Source: UBA11650 sp963997925
GTDB taxonomy: Bacteria; Chloroflexota; Dehalococcoidia; Lucifugimonadales; UBA3495
Reading direction: 5' to 3'
Assembly: GCA_963997925.1 (NCBI GenBank)
Contig: CAXEOX010000003.1
Span: forward strand, 1-64,000
DNA: 64,000 bases
Of the stretch, positions 9,319 to 17,893 are shown one piece after another; position 1 is the stretch's first letter; every line of letters begins with the position of its first letter. The notes below the pieces were generated by a model. It searched no databases, had not been told where the DNA came from, and saw nothing but the letters and a program-made list of their open reading frames with translations. Both the position numbers and the translations under genes were made by a program.

Positions 9319-9561
9319 GCCCAACCTCTACCTCAAACGGATTTTTGCGATCAAGATGATCACCGGACAACGCGGCAAGTTTGGATGTACTGGGACTCTA
9401 ACCTTACCTAGGCCATGGGGTCAATCCTTTGTGCCTTCGTTGGATCGCCTACTCACCGGCATTCCCGGCCCAAGCGTGGCTGTTGACCCTGCATTGATGC
9501 GGTTATATAGTTTGACCTGTCCAAGAAATACGCATCCCAGCCGATCACAAGGAGGCCCAGT

Positions 9562-10287
9562 TTGCCGAATAATGATTCCTTGAAGCAGCGTATCCACGCC
9601 GGAGAGATTGTGGTGGGCGTTTCGGCGCCACTGGATTCCGACAAGTCACGGTTGGAGTCTATCCTAAGCAAAGACACCTACAGCTTCCTGACCATAGATA
9701 GCCAACACAGTCCTTATAACGAGGAAAAACTGGTTACTTTCTGCGCCACGGCCCAAGAACTAGGTATGCCGGTTCAGTTCCGGATCAAGAACACCCGCCA
9801 TGCGTATCTTATCGGTAACGTTCTCGACCTGGGACCGGCGGCGATAGAAGTCCCCTTGGTGGAAGACGAAGCGGTGGTGGACGAAGCCTTGGACGCCTTT
9901 TATTACCCGCAAGTGGGACACCGGAGTTGGGGTGGAACCGCTCGGCACGGGATCGATGGCCGGGAGAACAGGCTGGAGTACGCCAAGTGGTGGAACGAGC
10001 ACGGGGTTCTATGTCTTCAGATGGAGACCCTCGCCGCCGTAACGAACGCTCGGGCGCTGGCCAAACCTGGAATCGATTGCCTGACCTGGGGACCGGCCGA
10101 TCTAAGTTTCGACATGGAAGCTCATCCTCAGCATCCGTTCCAAACCGTTGATGACTGCCTACGCCACGTGCTCCAACAATTGGAGGGCACCAGCGTTCAG
10201 ATCAGCTTCCGTAACGGCACCCCGGACGAACGGGATAAGTACATCGACATGGGAATAACAGTGTTCATGGAGAGACCCCAGGCTTAA
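9562..10287 (+). CDS. HpcH/HpaI aldolase/citrate lyase family protein
   Basis: 241 residues. Matches the class II pyruvate aldolase family: a DSQHSPYN segment in place of the usual D-x-E-H near residue 47, an Arg at about 74 (QFRIKN), metal-binding acid in CLQMETLAAVTNA at about 152-164, and the hallmark PGIDCLTWGPADLSFD at about 170-185. Members cleave 4-hydroxy-2-oxo acids to pyruvate and an aldehyde. It starts with TTG at 9562, supported by GGAGG at 9551-9555 with 6-base spacing; no ATG nearby fits. The phosphotriesterase-like gene follows 67 bp downstream and is probably co-transcribed. Confidence 0.85.
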   Translation: MPNNDSLKQRIHAGEIVVGVSAPLDSDKSRLESILSKDTYSFLTIDSQHSPYNEEKLVTFCATAQELGMPVQFRIKNTRHAYLIGNVLDLGPAAIEVPLVEDEAVVDEALDAFYYPQVGHRSWGGTARHGIDGRENRLEYAKWWNEHGVLCLQMETLAAVTNARALAKPGIDCLTWGPADLSFDMEAHPQHPFQTVDDCLRHVLQQLEGTSVQISFRNGTPDERDKYIDMGITVFMERPQA

Positions 10288-10354
10288 GCGGTCTTAAAGT
10301 CTTGAAAACCTCGGTTGGACTGCTATTTCTGTCTGCCCACCGGAGGCGTACATA

Positions 10355-11419
10355 GTGAACAGAAACTTAACCGGCAAGATCCAAACTGTGTTGGGACCTA
10401 TCGAGCCGGAACTGCTGGGAGTGACGTTAACTCACGAACACTTGCTGGTAGACCTAAACGTCGCCCATGGCCACCCGGACACCGCCAGTGCTATCGAGTT
10501 CTACCAGAAACCAGTCTCGATGGAGACGGTTGGTCGAATCAGACATCACGGCGCCTCAAACCAAGACAACGCCCAACTGTTCGATGTCCCGACGGCGATA
10601 GATGAGGTGATGCTGTACAAACAGAACGGCGGCATCTCCCTGGTGGACGCCACCAGCATCGGCATCGCCCGTGACCATTTGGGACTCTCTCGTATCTCTC
10701 AGGCTACCGGAGTGAACATCATCATGGGCGCCTCATACTACGTCGCCGATTCCCACCCGACCGACATGGACACATGGACCGAGGAAGACATAACCGCCCA
10801 GATTCTGCTGGATGTAACGGAAGGGGTTGACGGCACAGACATCCGTTCCGGGGTCATTGGAGAGATTGGCTGTTCCTGGCCTTTGGCAAACAATGAGCGA
10901 AAAGTTTTGAGAGCGTCGGCGCAAGCGCAGAGGATGACCGGCGCCCCATTATTGATACACCCTGGTAGAGACGAAATGTCTCCTCTGGAGATAATCGAGG
11001 TTCTCTCCGAAGCCGGAGCCGACCTGAGCCGCACCATCATGGGACATCTGGACCGCACGGTGTTCAGACGTGAAACATTGACGGAAATCGCCCAGTCGGG
11101 CTGCTACATGGAATGGGATCTCTTCGGAACTGAGAACTCTTACTACGCTCTAAACCCGAACATAGATATGCCAAGCGACGCAAAACGCATGGACGACATA
11201 GCCAGGATCTCTTCAGAAGGGTATGGCCGGAAGGTTGTAGTGGCTCACGATATCTGCGCGAAACACCGTCTAGAGAAATACGGTGGGCATGGCTACTACT
11301 ACATCTTGAATCACATAGTGCCGAGAATGCGGGCTCGGGGATTCCCAAACGAATCGATAGACGATATTTTGGTCCACAATCCCAGGGAAGTCTTGACCTT
11401 CGCCGAGCCAGCAATCTAG
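10355..11419 (+). CDS. Phosphotriesterase-family metal-dependent hydrolase
   Basis: 354 residues of the PTE/amidohydrolase superfamily. Metal ligands: His27 and His29 in THEHL, Glu170 in GVIGEIG, His202 in LIHPGRD, His231 in MGHLDR and Asp299 in VVAHDI. The bridging residue is Glu, as in the E. coli PHP branch, not the carbamylated Lys of true phosphotriesterase. Members act on lactones or organophosphates; a lactonase role is plausible but unproven. GTG start at 10355 with GGAGG at 10342-10346. Follows the HpcH-type aldolase gene, so the two may act on related carbon skeletons. A hairpin follows at 11463. Confidence 0.87.
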   Translation: MNRNLTGKIQTVLGPIEPELLGVTLTHEHLLVDLNVAHGHPDTASAIEFYQKPVSMETVGRIRHHGASNQDNAQLFDVPTAIDEVMLYKQNGGISLVDATSIGIARDHLGLSRISQATGVNIIMGASYYVADSHPTDMDTWTEEDITAQILLDVTEGVDGTDIRSGVIGEIGCSWPLANNERKVLRASAQAQRMTGAPLLIHPGRDEMSPLEIIEVLSEAGADLSRTIMGHLDRTVFRRETLTEIAQSGCYMEWDLFGTENSYYALNPNIDMPSDAKRMDDIARISSEGYGRKVVVAHDICAKHRLEKYGGHGYYYILNHIVPRMRARGFPNESIDDILVHNPREVLTFAEPAI

Positions 11420-11436
11420 TGGAGTTGTCGAATCAA

Positions 11437-11673
11437 CTAACACTCATTCAAGATCTGGGGAACGGGGTTGTCGCCCCGCTTTTCTAATCTCGTGAGCAGG
11501 CGCCCGGGCCGGCGTGATAAGAACGCTGCCGATGCCAATTGCTCTGCTCCAACCTCCCAATATTCGCTACTAGAATCCTCTGGCTTAACACGCCCATCCC
11601 CGCGCTCCATCAGGTAAGTTAATGTGTCCAGGTCTTCAAGTATTCTCCTAGCAGTAGGCGTCCGTAATCTCAT
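11437..11673 (-). CDS. Small hypothetical protein
   Basis: 78 residues, not recognised. The only support is a good Shine-Dalgarno AGGAG six bases before the ATG and plausible helical composition (TARRILEDLDTLTYLMERGDG). The C-terminal part is encoded by the hairpin region that looks like the terminator of the convergent gene, which weakens the case. It stands alone, 217 bp from the next minus-strand gene start. Treat as a possible gene only. Confidence 0.4.
   Translation of the reverse strand: MRLRTPTARRILEDLDTLTYLMERGDGRVKPEDSSSEYWEVGAEQLASAAFLSRRPGRLLTRLEKRGDNPVPQILNEC
11463..11482 (+). terminator. Candidate intrinsic terminator after phosphotriesterase-like gene
   Basis: Stem CGGGG (11463-11467) and CCCCG (11474-11478), 6-base loop, then CTTTTC. 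It lies 44 bp past the stop of the plus-strand hydrolase gene. The stem is short but the T run is in the right place. It overlaps the 3' end of the small minus-strand ORF at 11437-11673. Confidence 0.5.
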
Positions 11674-11890
11674 CTATTGCTCCTGCACAACCCTGGGTCC
11701 GCATCTTCCGGCCCATGAAGACCCGTTTCTGCCTTAAACACCATACCCCTTCCTCCCCACTAAGTTCACCAGATCAATACTTGATTCCTTCTTGATTGTA
11801 ATACGCCGGAGGGATGGTTAGTTGCCGGGCTACCGATGAAGTTGGAAATAGACCGAGGGTCTACCGGCTACTTGAGCTACCCTGACGTCC

Positions 11891-12661
11891 CTACTGTTTC
11901 CCTTCCGGCTCTAGGCTCTTCATCTGCTCGTTGAACAGATCTATAGCCTTCTGTTCGGGTACTCCCATGTAATAACGAAGACTTTGGATGTGCTCCAGAA
12001 CATCTTTGGGTAGCATCAACAGGTCGTCACGAGGACCGGACATACGGTATAGATTATCCAGCCAGTCCTCCTGGCCGACGTACAGGGAGTCCTCTAATAT
12101 AACCGCGTCCCGTCGTCCCATGTCCGAACGCACCATCCAACGGTAATAGATGAAGGGTAATCCGGTCCATTCGCGCCACTCTTCCCCCAGGTCGTATTTG
12201 TGAGGAAAGCCCCTCACGCCTCGGCGGCGGCGTAGCGCTTGGTTGTCCACTAAGAGCAGGGCGTCATGGGAATCCCCGGCGTCCTCGGAGTCCGCGAAGG
12301 TTACGCCATCAACCTGATGCTTGAGGGTTAACAAGATGCGCAACATACTTTTCAATGGGGAGGCCGCTTCAGGGATGACGATGCTCAAGCCCTTCAACTC
12401 ATTGATGGGCACTTTGGTGTGGAGAACACTGGCGCCTGTCGGGCTGACCAACGCGACGCAGAAGCCGGAAAGTGGTTGGAACCCCTCTTCCAAGCGAGCG
12501 CAGTCGGCCAAGGGAACCGGCCCGGAATCTATCTCACCGCTGAGCAGAGCCGAAGCAATCAGGTTGGGCGCCATGTTGCGCGTCTCGATGCCCCGGCGTT
12601 CCATGTCGTAATAGAAAGGTTCGCATCCTAGATAGGGGATGCGGGCAACCGTGATGGCCAT
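11891..12661 (-). CDS. MqnA/MqnD-like protein (VitK2_biosynth fold)
   Basis: 256 residues, the usual length for chorismate dehydratase MqnA. Landmarks: ARIPYLGCEPFYY at the N-terminus, LLSGEIDSGPVPLADC at about 39-54, and the strongest match HDALLLVDNQALRRRRG followed by YDLGEEWREWTGLPFIYYRW at about 130-175. In the futalosine menaquinone pathway MqnA dehydrates chorismate and MqnD acts later; both share a periplasmic-binding-protein-like fold. No other futalosine gene is nearby, and an initial SYLNxxP-type motif is altered to PYLGCEP, so a changed substrate is possible. Start ATG with AAGGAC upstream. Downstream of the terminator of the NHL gene, so separately transcribed. Confidence 0.75.
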   Translation of the reverse strand: MAITVARIPYLGCEPFYYDMERRGIETRNMAPNLIASALLSGEIDSGPVPLADCARLEEGFQPLSGFCVALVSPTGASVLHTKVPINELKGLSIVIPEAASPLKSMLRILLTLKHQVDGVTFADSEDAGDSHDALLLVDNQALRRRRGVRGFPHKYDLGEEWREWTGLPFIYYRWMVRSDMGRRDAVILEDSLYVGQEDWLDNLYRMSGPRDDLLMLPKDVLEHIQSLRYYMGVPEQKAIDLFNEQMKSLEPEGKQ

Positions 12662-12731
12662 AAGCTATCGGTCCTTAAATGCGATTGACACCAGAGTCAC
12701 CTAACCGAGACCAGTTTACATCAGACACAAG

Positions 12732-12770
12732 AAGGCCCACCAGCAATTGTTTGAGCCGCCGGTGGGCCTT
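12732..12770 (-). terminator. Hairpin terminator after NHL gene
   Basis: Perfect 10-bp arms AAGGCCCACC (12732-12741) and GGTGGGCCTT (12761-12770) with a 19-base loop, 37 bp beyond the stop of the minus-strand NHL gene. Only a weak T run follows. It closes the DUF1800-DUF1501-NHL transcription unit before the MqnA-like gene. Confidence 0.65.
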
Positions 12771-12806
12771 CCAGAACTCTTAGTGACCTTGTTTACCTAC
12801 GATCGT

Positions 12807-13841
12807 CTACAGGCGGGGCCCCGCAAACGTCGCCGATTGCTTCCGGTAAACCTGGATACGGTTGCGGGGGCTTTCGCAGATGAACACGTTGTTGTCATCG
12901 TCGACCGTGATGCCGGACGGCGCCCAGAACAGCCTTTCGCGTTCCATACCCTCGGCGCGGTCCCGTTCCCCCCACATCTCCGCGTTCGCGTCCAACTTGT
13001 CCCTGCCCCATTTGGAGACAGTGGCATCGCCGGTCTTCAGCGTCACGAAGCTGCCGTCGGTGTCGAATACCTGGATCCGGTCGTTCATCCAATCAGCGAC
13101 GTAGATGACGCCATCTTTGTCCACGGCGACATCGGTGGGCCGGTTGAACTGACCTTCGCCGGAACCCGACGAACCGAACTTCATCAGGAATTTGCCGTCA
13201 GCGCTGAACTTCTGGATACGGTCGTTGCGCCAGTCGGCGATGAACACGTTACCTTGGGAGTCGATGTCGATGCCCCAGGGCATGTTGAACTCGCCGTCGC
13301 CGCTACCTTCCGTCCCCCATTTGGACAGGAATTTCCCGTCTTTGGTGAATTTCTGGACCCGGTTATTCAGGCTGTCGACCATGAAGAGATTGTCTTCTTT
13401 GTCGAAGGCCATGCCGGACGGGCGGTTAATCTCGCCATCGCCCGCGCCCTCTTTGATGTCCCATTTGCTTAGGTAGTCGCCGTCCTTGTTAAAGACGGAG
13501 ATGCGGTTCAGCCATTCGTCGGCCACGTACACGTCCCCTTGGCTGTCTATGGCGACGCTGGTCGGCCAGACCAGTGAGCCGTCTTCGAAGTTGTATTCGT
13601 GGGGTCCCTGGTTGCTGACGCCCCGGGCGAAGACGTTGATGTATTCTTCGTTAGCGGTGCAGACAACGATCCGAGTACCTTCCGGCCGGTATTCAGGGGA
13701 GCGGCACAGCACGTACATCGTGTCGCTTTCTCCCCTGGCCATCTGGATCGGGTAGGTAAAGCCAGGCCCGAACTGCTCGCCCCGGCCAATGGTGTGGCTG
13801 TATTGCAACTGTATATGTGAAATCTGGGTGCTAGTAGTCAT
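12807..13841 (-). CDS. NHL-repeat beta-propeller protein
   Basis: 344 residues with at least five consecutive NHL blades, each of the form GDVYVADWxNDRIQVFxxDGxFLxKWGxxGSGDGEFNxPxGIAxD. The TRIM/NHL consensus is very regular between about residues 90 and 270. No signal peptide or membrane segment is visible. It is the third gene of a minus-strand unit after DUF1800 and DUF1501 (42 bp from DUF1501) and ends at a strong hairpin. The ATG has GAGG six bases upstream. Probably a cytoplasmic scaffold or binding protein that works with the DUF1501/DUF1800 pair; that link is inference from operon position. Confidence 0.87.
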   Translation of the reverse strand: MTTSTQISHIQLQYSHTIGRGEQFGPGFTYPIQMARGESDTMYVLCRSPEYRPEGTRIVVCTANEEYINVFARGVSNQGPHEYNFEDGSLVWPTSVAIDSQGDVYVADEWLNRISVFNKDGDYLSKWDIKEGAGDGEINRPSGMAFDKEDNLFMVDSLNNRVQKFTKDGKFLSKWGTEGSGDGEFNMPWGIDIDSQGNVFIADWRNDRIQKFSADGKFLMKFGSSGSGEGQFNRPTDVAVDKDGVIYVADWMNDRIQVFDTDGSFVTLKTGDATVSKWGRDKLDANAEMWGERDRAEGMERERLFWAPSGITVDDDNNVFICESPRNRIQVYRKQSATFAGPRL

Positions 13842-13883
13842 ATATGCCTCGCAGTAAGTTTGGTTCCTACAGACTCAGATCCT

Positions 13884-15017
13884 CTAGAGATAGGCCATCT
13901 GCTCGAAAGAGCCGTTGACTATGGGTTTGGCGTCCAGACCCATCCACTTTTCCAACAGGGTGGAGTAGAGCCCGCGGAAGTCGTTGTTGAAAGCGAGGTC
14001 GCCCTCGACCAGCTTGTTCTCTTCCAGGGAAGGGTACTCGCCGTACAGGCCGCCCTTGACGGCATCGCCGATGACGAAGGCGCAACCGCCAGCGCCGTGG
14101 TCAGTCCCGGAGCCGTTATCGTGGACACGGCGTCCGAACTCGGTGAACACCAGTAGGACCACGTTGTCGCTGGCGTTGTGCTCCTTCAAGTCGTCGTAGA
14201 AGTCGGCCACGGCATTGGAAGTCTCGGACCACAGCTTGGTGTGGTTCGCCAACTCCCCGGCATGAGTGTCGAAACTGTTGTACGGGGCGGTGGTGTACAT
14301 GATCCGCGTTCCCAGATTCGCCAGATGCACCTGGGCGATGTTTCGCATGTATTGAGCAACCGAATCGGAGCCATACTCCACCGTGGAGGAGTAGGACTCC
14401 GGGGCGGTGCTGAGAATGTCGGCGCCCTTCAAGGCGTCCAGGCCGGTGTGGGCGAAGTAGTCAAGCACCGGGCCTTGACCAATCATTGGCGAGTAAACCC
14501 GCGAGAACACGTCTAGAGCCTTGGTACGCTGTTCCTCAATCTCGATGCCGGTGAGGACGCCGTAGGATTCTAAGTTGCCAACCGAGGCCACCGGAACGCC
14601 GGGGGCCACCATGGCTCGGGGAAGACCGCGCCCGAAGTTCACGCCGGTAAGCACGTTCTCTTTGGTCGGGTCAAGTTCTGCTATCATCCGGCCGAGCCAG
14701 CCTTCATCGCCCACTTTTTCCGGCTCACAGGTGTGCCAGATATCCATGGAGCGGAAGTGGGAACGGCTGGGGGTTGGATAGCCTATGCCCTGAATGATGG
14801 CTAGTTTCCCATCGTCGTACAGGCGCTTCATCGGCGCCATCGCCGGGTTGAAACCAATCTCATCGTTGATTTGTAGAACTTGGTCGTCAGGTACCCGGAC
14901 CGCTGGCCGGTTGTCGTTATAAAGGGGGTTGGTGTAAGGAATGATGGTATTCAAACCATCGTTTCCCCCGGACAACTGCAGCACCACCAGTACCGGGTCT
15001 TTCTTGGTGGACGTCAT
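13884..15017 (-). CDS. DUF1501 family protein
   Basis: 377 residues. Matches DUF1501, a sulfatase/alkaline-phosphatase-like superfamily member: VLVVLQLSGGNDGLNTIIPYTNPLYNDNRP at about 9-38, LAIIQGIGYPTPSRSHFRSMDIWH at about 72-95, TEFGRRVHDNGSGTDHGAGGCAFVIGDAVKGG at about 300-331. Family members usually carry a Tat signal; here the protein begins MTSTKKDPVLVVLQLSGG with no signal, so it should be cytoplasmic. AGGAG six bases before ATG. Lies directly after the DUF1800 gene, the usual partner. Biochemical role of the pair is not established. Confidence 0.9.
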   Translation of the reverse strand: MTSTKKDPVLVVLQLSGGNDGLNTIIPYTNPLYNDNRPAVRVPDDQVLQINDEIGFNPAMAPMKRLYDDGKLAIIQGIGYPTPSRSHFRSMDIWHTCEPEKVGDEGWLGRMIAELDPTKENVLTGVNFGRGLPRAMVAPGVPVASVGNLESYGVLTGIEIEEQRTKALDVFSRVYSPMIGQGPVLDYFAHTGLDALKGADILSTAPESYSSTVEYGSDSVAQYMRNIAQVHLANLGTRIMYTTAPYNSFDTHAGELANHTKLWSETSNAVADFYDDLKEHNASDNVVLLVFTEFGRRVHDNGSGTDHGAGGCAFVIGDAVKGGLYGEYPSLEENKLVEGDLAFNNDFRGLYSTLLEKWMGLDAKPIVNGSFEQMAYL

Positions 15018-15041
15018 TATTTCTCCTATGTACTACTGTTT

Positions 15042-15141
15042 CCTTCCCCCTTGATTGGGGAAGGTTAGGATGGGGGTGATACCCCTCATCCTTCGGCTGC
15101 GCTCAGGACAGGCTCTCAATCCTCTCCCACAAGGGGAGAGG
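15042..15141. repeat. Cluster of three hairpins (REP-like) between DUF1800 and DUF1501
   Basis: Three inverted repeats fill the spacer: CCTTCCCC/GGGGAAGG (15042-15064), AGGATG..GGG/CCC..CATCCT (15067-15092) and CCTCTCCC/GGGAGAGG (15121-15141). The intervening CGGCTGCGCTCAGGACAGG segment is of a kind dispersed in many bacterial genomes. It may tune expression between the two genes or be a mobile REP-like unit. Confidence 0.6.
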
Positions 15142-15147
15142 AGGCTT

Positions 15148-16554
15148 CTATGCAAATAGGTACTCGGTGGTGGCTACGATGGATTGGAGCATCTGACCTA
15201 CTCGGGTCTCGAACTCCGGTGTGCCGGTGCGGAGATCGCCGTCGGCCTTGGCCAAGGCAAGTAGCTCGTTCCGGGTCACGTCGGCGAGCACATAAGCTCC
15301 CAACATGTCGAGACATCCGTCCACCAACTGCTCCGCAGTGATGGTCGGGCCTTGAGCGCCCAGCCGCTGGATGATGGACTGGATGCCGGGGTGGCTGGTG
15401 TTGCCGACAGCGTCGGCGGTAAAGTTGATTCGCTCCACCAATGTGCCGCTGTCGATCCATTCCCGGCCCGTGTGCCAGCCTTCGACTGTGGGCGGGTTCA
15501 TGAGGTCTTGGCCCATGTAGCGGATGTTAAGCGACATTGCATTCATGCCGGGCTTGGGCATACTGAAATCGCCCACCAACCGCATGGTTCCGACCACCGT
15601 CTCGGTGGGGCTCTTCACCTTGGTGAAGCGAGAGTTCTTGAAAGCATCGGATTTGAACAGCACCCGCAACATGGAGCGGATGTCGTAGTTGGTGCGGAAG
15701 TACTCGTCTTCCAACGATTTGATGGTCGCCGGGTCGCCCGGAGGAGTGTTCTGCCAGGCGGGAACCTGGGGTTCATCGGACACGAAGAAATTGTAGAGGT
15801 GACGCGAGATGAACCTGGCGGTGCCGGCTTGCTTGGCGACGATGTTGATGATGTCCTCGCCGTTCCAGTTCCCGGTCTCGCCCAAGAAAGTCTTCTCGCC
15901 GAAGTCGTGGTCGTTGGAGTCGTAGATGAACTTCGCTTCGTACTTGCCGTAGGGATACCGGGGGATGGAGTTGGTCACGGTCCATCCGGTGAAGGCCCGT
16001 GCGCACTCCTTGACGTCGTCCTCGGTGTAGTTGACTTCGCCGTCCATGCCAACGCCCATGGAGAACAACTCCAACAATTCCCGGCCCCAGTTCTCGTTGA
16101 TGGCGTCTTTGTGGCTCATGCAGTTGTCCAGGTAGAACATCATGGCCGGGTCTTTGGCCAATCCCTGTAGGAGGTTGTCGAACTTGCCCAGACCGTCGCG
16201 GCGGAACATGTCAAATTCGATGGTTTGCTGCTTGGGGTACTCGCACTTAGCGTGGCCGGTGACAAAGATCTGATGCCAGAAGAGGGCAATCTTTTCTTCC
16301 AGCGGCCGCTTAGTGTTAATCATCCGGTAGGTCCATTCTTCCTGCTGGCCTTCTAGGCCGGCCTGGGAGACCCACTGGGGCTGATAACGCATCATCAAGT
16401 CTTTCTCTAGCTCGGGTTGACCTTCCGGATCGAGCAACTCGTCTACCGTCGCCTCGTAGCCCTTGGCGGCGCGAGCCTCCAATTCCTCGAAGGTTGCTCC
16501 GAAGCCGGCACGACGCATCAGATGTGCCATTAACGCTATCTCTTTATCTGCCAT
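15148..16554 (-). CDS. DUF1800 family protein
   Basis: 468 residues. Begins with LMAHLMRRAGFGATFEELEA, the usual DUF1800 opening, then KIALFWHQIFVTGHAKCEYPKQQ at about 90-112, NENWGRELLELFSMGVG at about 152-168, YTEDDVKECARAFTGWTV at about 175-192 and LMNPPTVEGWHTGREWIDSGTLVERINF near 350-378, all diagnostic. Function of the family is unknown, though it is always paired with DUF1501. No signal peptide is visible. GGGAGG lies six bases before the ATG. First gene of a unit running to 12807. A promoter candidate lies at 16591-16619. Confidence 0.92.
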   Translation of the reverse strand: MADKEIALMAHLMRRAGFGATFEELEARAAKGYEATVDELLDPEGQPELEKDLMMRYQPQWVSQAGLEGQQEEWTYRMINTKRPLEEKIALFWHQIFVTGHAKCEYPKQQTIEFDMFRRDGLGKFDNLLQGLAKDPAMMFYLDNCMSHKDAINENWGRELLELFSMGVGMDGEVNYTEDDVKECARAFTGWTVTNSIPRYPYGKYEAKFIYDSNDHDFGEKTFLGETGNWNGEDIINIVAKQAGTARFISRHLYNFFVSDEPQVPAWQNTPPGDPATIKSLEDEYFRTNYDIRSMLRVLFKSDAFKNSRFTKVKSPTETVVGTMRLVGDFSMPKPGMNAMSLNIRYMGQDLMNPPTVEGWHTGREWIDSGTLVERINFTADAVGNTSHPGIQSIIQRLGAQGPTITAEQLVDGCLDMLGAYVLADVTRNELLALAKADGDLRTGTPEFETRVGQMLQSIVATTEYLFA

Positions 16555-16972
16555 CCTTGCCCTCCCTATAATGATTATAATCTGATATCGGTTTTACCAT
16601 AGCGATTATAGCGTGTCAAGCTCCAACTACGGCAATCCCTTACCAGTCATCTTACGAAACCGTCCGGCGCTCCAAGCGATACCTGCTTCGCCTGTGATTA
16701 GACAAGCGGCCTAACAGCGGCGGATTCCGATTCCACGTTGGTGACCACCACATGTTATTCTGCGCCATGTTCTACGTCAACATTGTTATTGATGTCACAA
16801 TCGAGACATGGACGAAGGTAAGCTAAAACTGTTGGTAGGCTTCACTTATAGAAGGGGATAAGCCACGCACTCTCCTCTACCCGTAGGACATTCCCTGGCC
16901 GTCCCGAACCCTATCCCGCCCGCTGTAATATGCGAGCCGGAAGGCTTCATAGATACAGATAAGGAGTTCATC
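16555..16972. other. Intergenic region between divergent DUF1800 and SDR genes
   Basis: 418 bp with no credible gene. On the DUF1800 side it contains a sigma70-like promoter and the palindrome TATAATGATTATA at 16567-16579 between that promoter and the ribosome binding site, which could be an operator. The SDR side is unremarkable. Confidence 0.5.
16591..16619 (-). promoter_or_regulatory. Candidate sigma70 promoter for DUF1800 operon
   Basis: On the minus strand a perfect TTGACA (16614-16619) is followed after 17 bases by TAAAAC (16591-16596), a 4/6 match to the -10 consensus. The A+T-rich palindrome TATAATGATTATA at 16567-16579 lies just downstream. Confidence 0.4.
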
Positions 16973-17767
16973 ATGGAATTAGGACTTGAAGGAAAAGTAG
17001 CCATCGTCACCGGTGGCAGCAAAGGCATCGGCAGGGCCACGGCCCTCTGCTTGGCGCAAGAAGGAGCCAATGTTGTCATCTGCGCCCGGGGCGTGGAAGA
17101 CTTGGAGGAGGCGGCGTCGGCGATATCCGAGATATCTGGCCGGCCCGTTCTATCGGTCAGGGCCGATATGACAGTTCTTGAGGATATCCAAAACCTGGTG
17201 GCCACTACCGTGTCCGAGCTGGGTGGGGTGGACATCCTGGTGAACAACGCCGTGAACTCGGTGGCTGCGCCCTTCTTGGAACTGTCTGACGAAGATTGGC
17301 TGAACCACATCAACGTGAAGGTCATGGGCTACGTTCGCTGCTCCCGGGAGGTCGTTCCCCACATGGAGCGCCGGGGCGGTGGCCGCATCATCAACATCGG
17401 CGGGATGGCGGCACGGAACGCCGGAAACCTCACAAACAGCAACGGCGTCACCAACTCGGCCGTCTCCAACATCGCCAAGAACCTGGGCGACCAAGTAGCC
17501 CACCTGGGCATCCTAGTGAACTGCATCCACCCCGGCACCACCCGAACTCCCAGACAAGTCGAGCTACTGGAACGCCGCGCCCGCGACGCCAACATCACCG
17601 TGGAAGAAGCGGAGCGCCGCACGGTCAGCGAGATTCCCATCGGCCGGATGGTGGAGCCCGAAGAGGTTGCCAGCCTTGTCCTGTTCCTGGTATCGGAAAA
17701 AGCCAGCGCCATCACCGGGCAGACTATTGCAGTGGAAGGGGGAGCGGGAAGGGGGGTTAATTATTGA
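16973..17767 (+). CDS. SDR-family protein lacking the catalytic Tyr and Lys
   Basis: 264 residues. Rossmann features are intact: TGGSKGIG at 13-20 (cofactor glycine motif), NNAVNS at 91-96 (the NNAG equivalent), INIGG at 140-144 and the C-terminal SAITGQTIAVEGG. Aligned on the usual YxxxK helix, the segment SNGVTNSAVSNIAKNLG places Asn157 where Tyr is expected and Asn161 where Lys is expected; the catalytic Ser position is Gly143. It should still bind a dinucleotide but cannot use the classical SDR mechanism. ATG at 16973, preceded by AAGGAG. The MFS gene follows 126 bp downstream on the same strand. Confidence 0.87.
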   Translation: MELGLEGKVAIVTGGSKGIGRATALCLAQEGANVVICARGVEDLEEAASAISEISGRPVLSVRADMTVLEDIQNLVATTVSELGGVDILVNNAVNSVAAPFLELSDEDWLNHINVKVMGYVRCSREVVPHMERRGGGRIINIGGMAARNAGNLTNSNGVTNSAVSNIAKNLGDQVAHLGILVNCIHPGTTRTPRQVELLERRARDANITVEEAERRTVSEIPIGRMVEPEEVASLVLFLVSEKASAITGQTIAVEGGAGRGVNY

Positions 17768-17893
17768 GGGTGGGCAAGAACTCAACGCCGGTTGACCGGC
17801 TCAATACGTGGTTTAATAGTTCGGGCCGTCCCAGAGAATCATATCCTCAGTTGACGACCGGCTATTCCAAACAACGACCCACAATCGGAGGCT

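Noticed and set aside
12747..13472. Plus-strand ORF of 241 aa over the NHL gene
   Set aside because: Complement of a strongly repetitive gene; repeats give long open antisense frames; no family match.
15352..16170. Long plus-strand ORF (272 aa) antisense to the DUF1800 gene
   Set aside because: Lies wholly opposite an assigned gene; Val/Gly/His/Asp-rich composition typical of a codon-shadow; no ribosome binding site.
16846..17325. Minus-strand ORF of 159 aa over the SDR gene
   Set aside because: Antisense shadow with Ser/Thr/Pro bias; no ribosome binding site.
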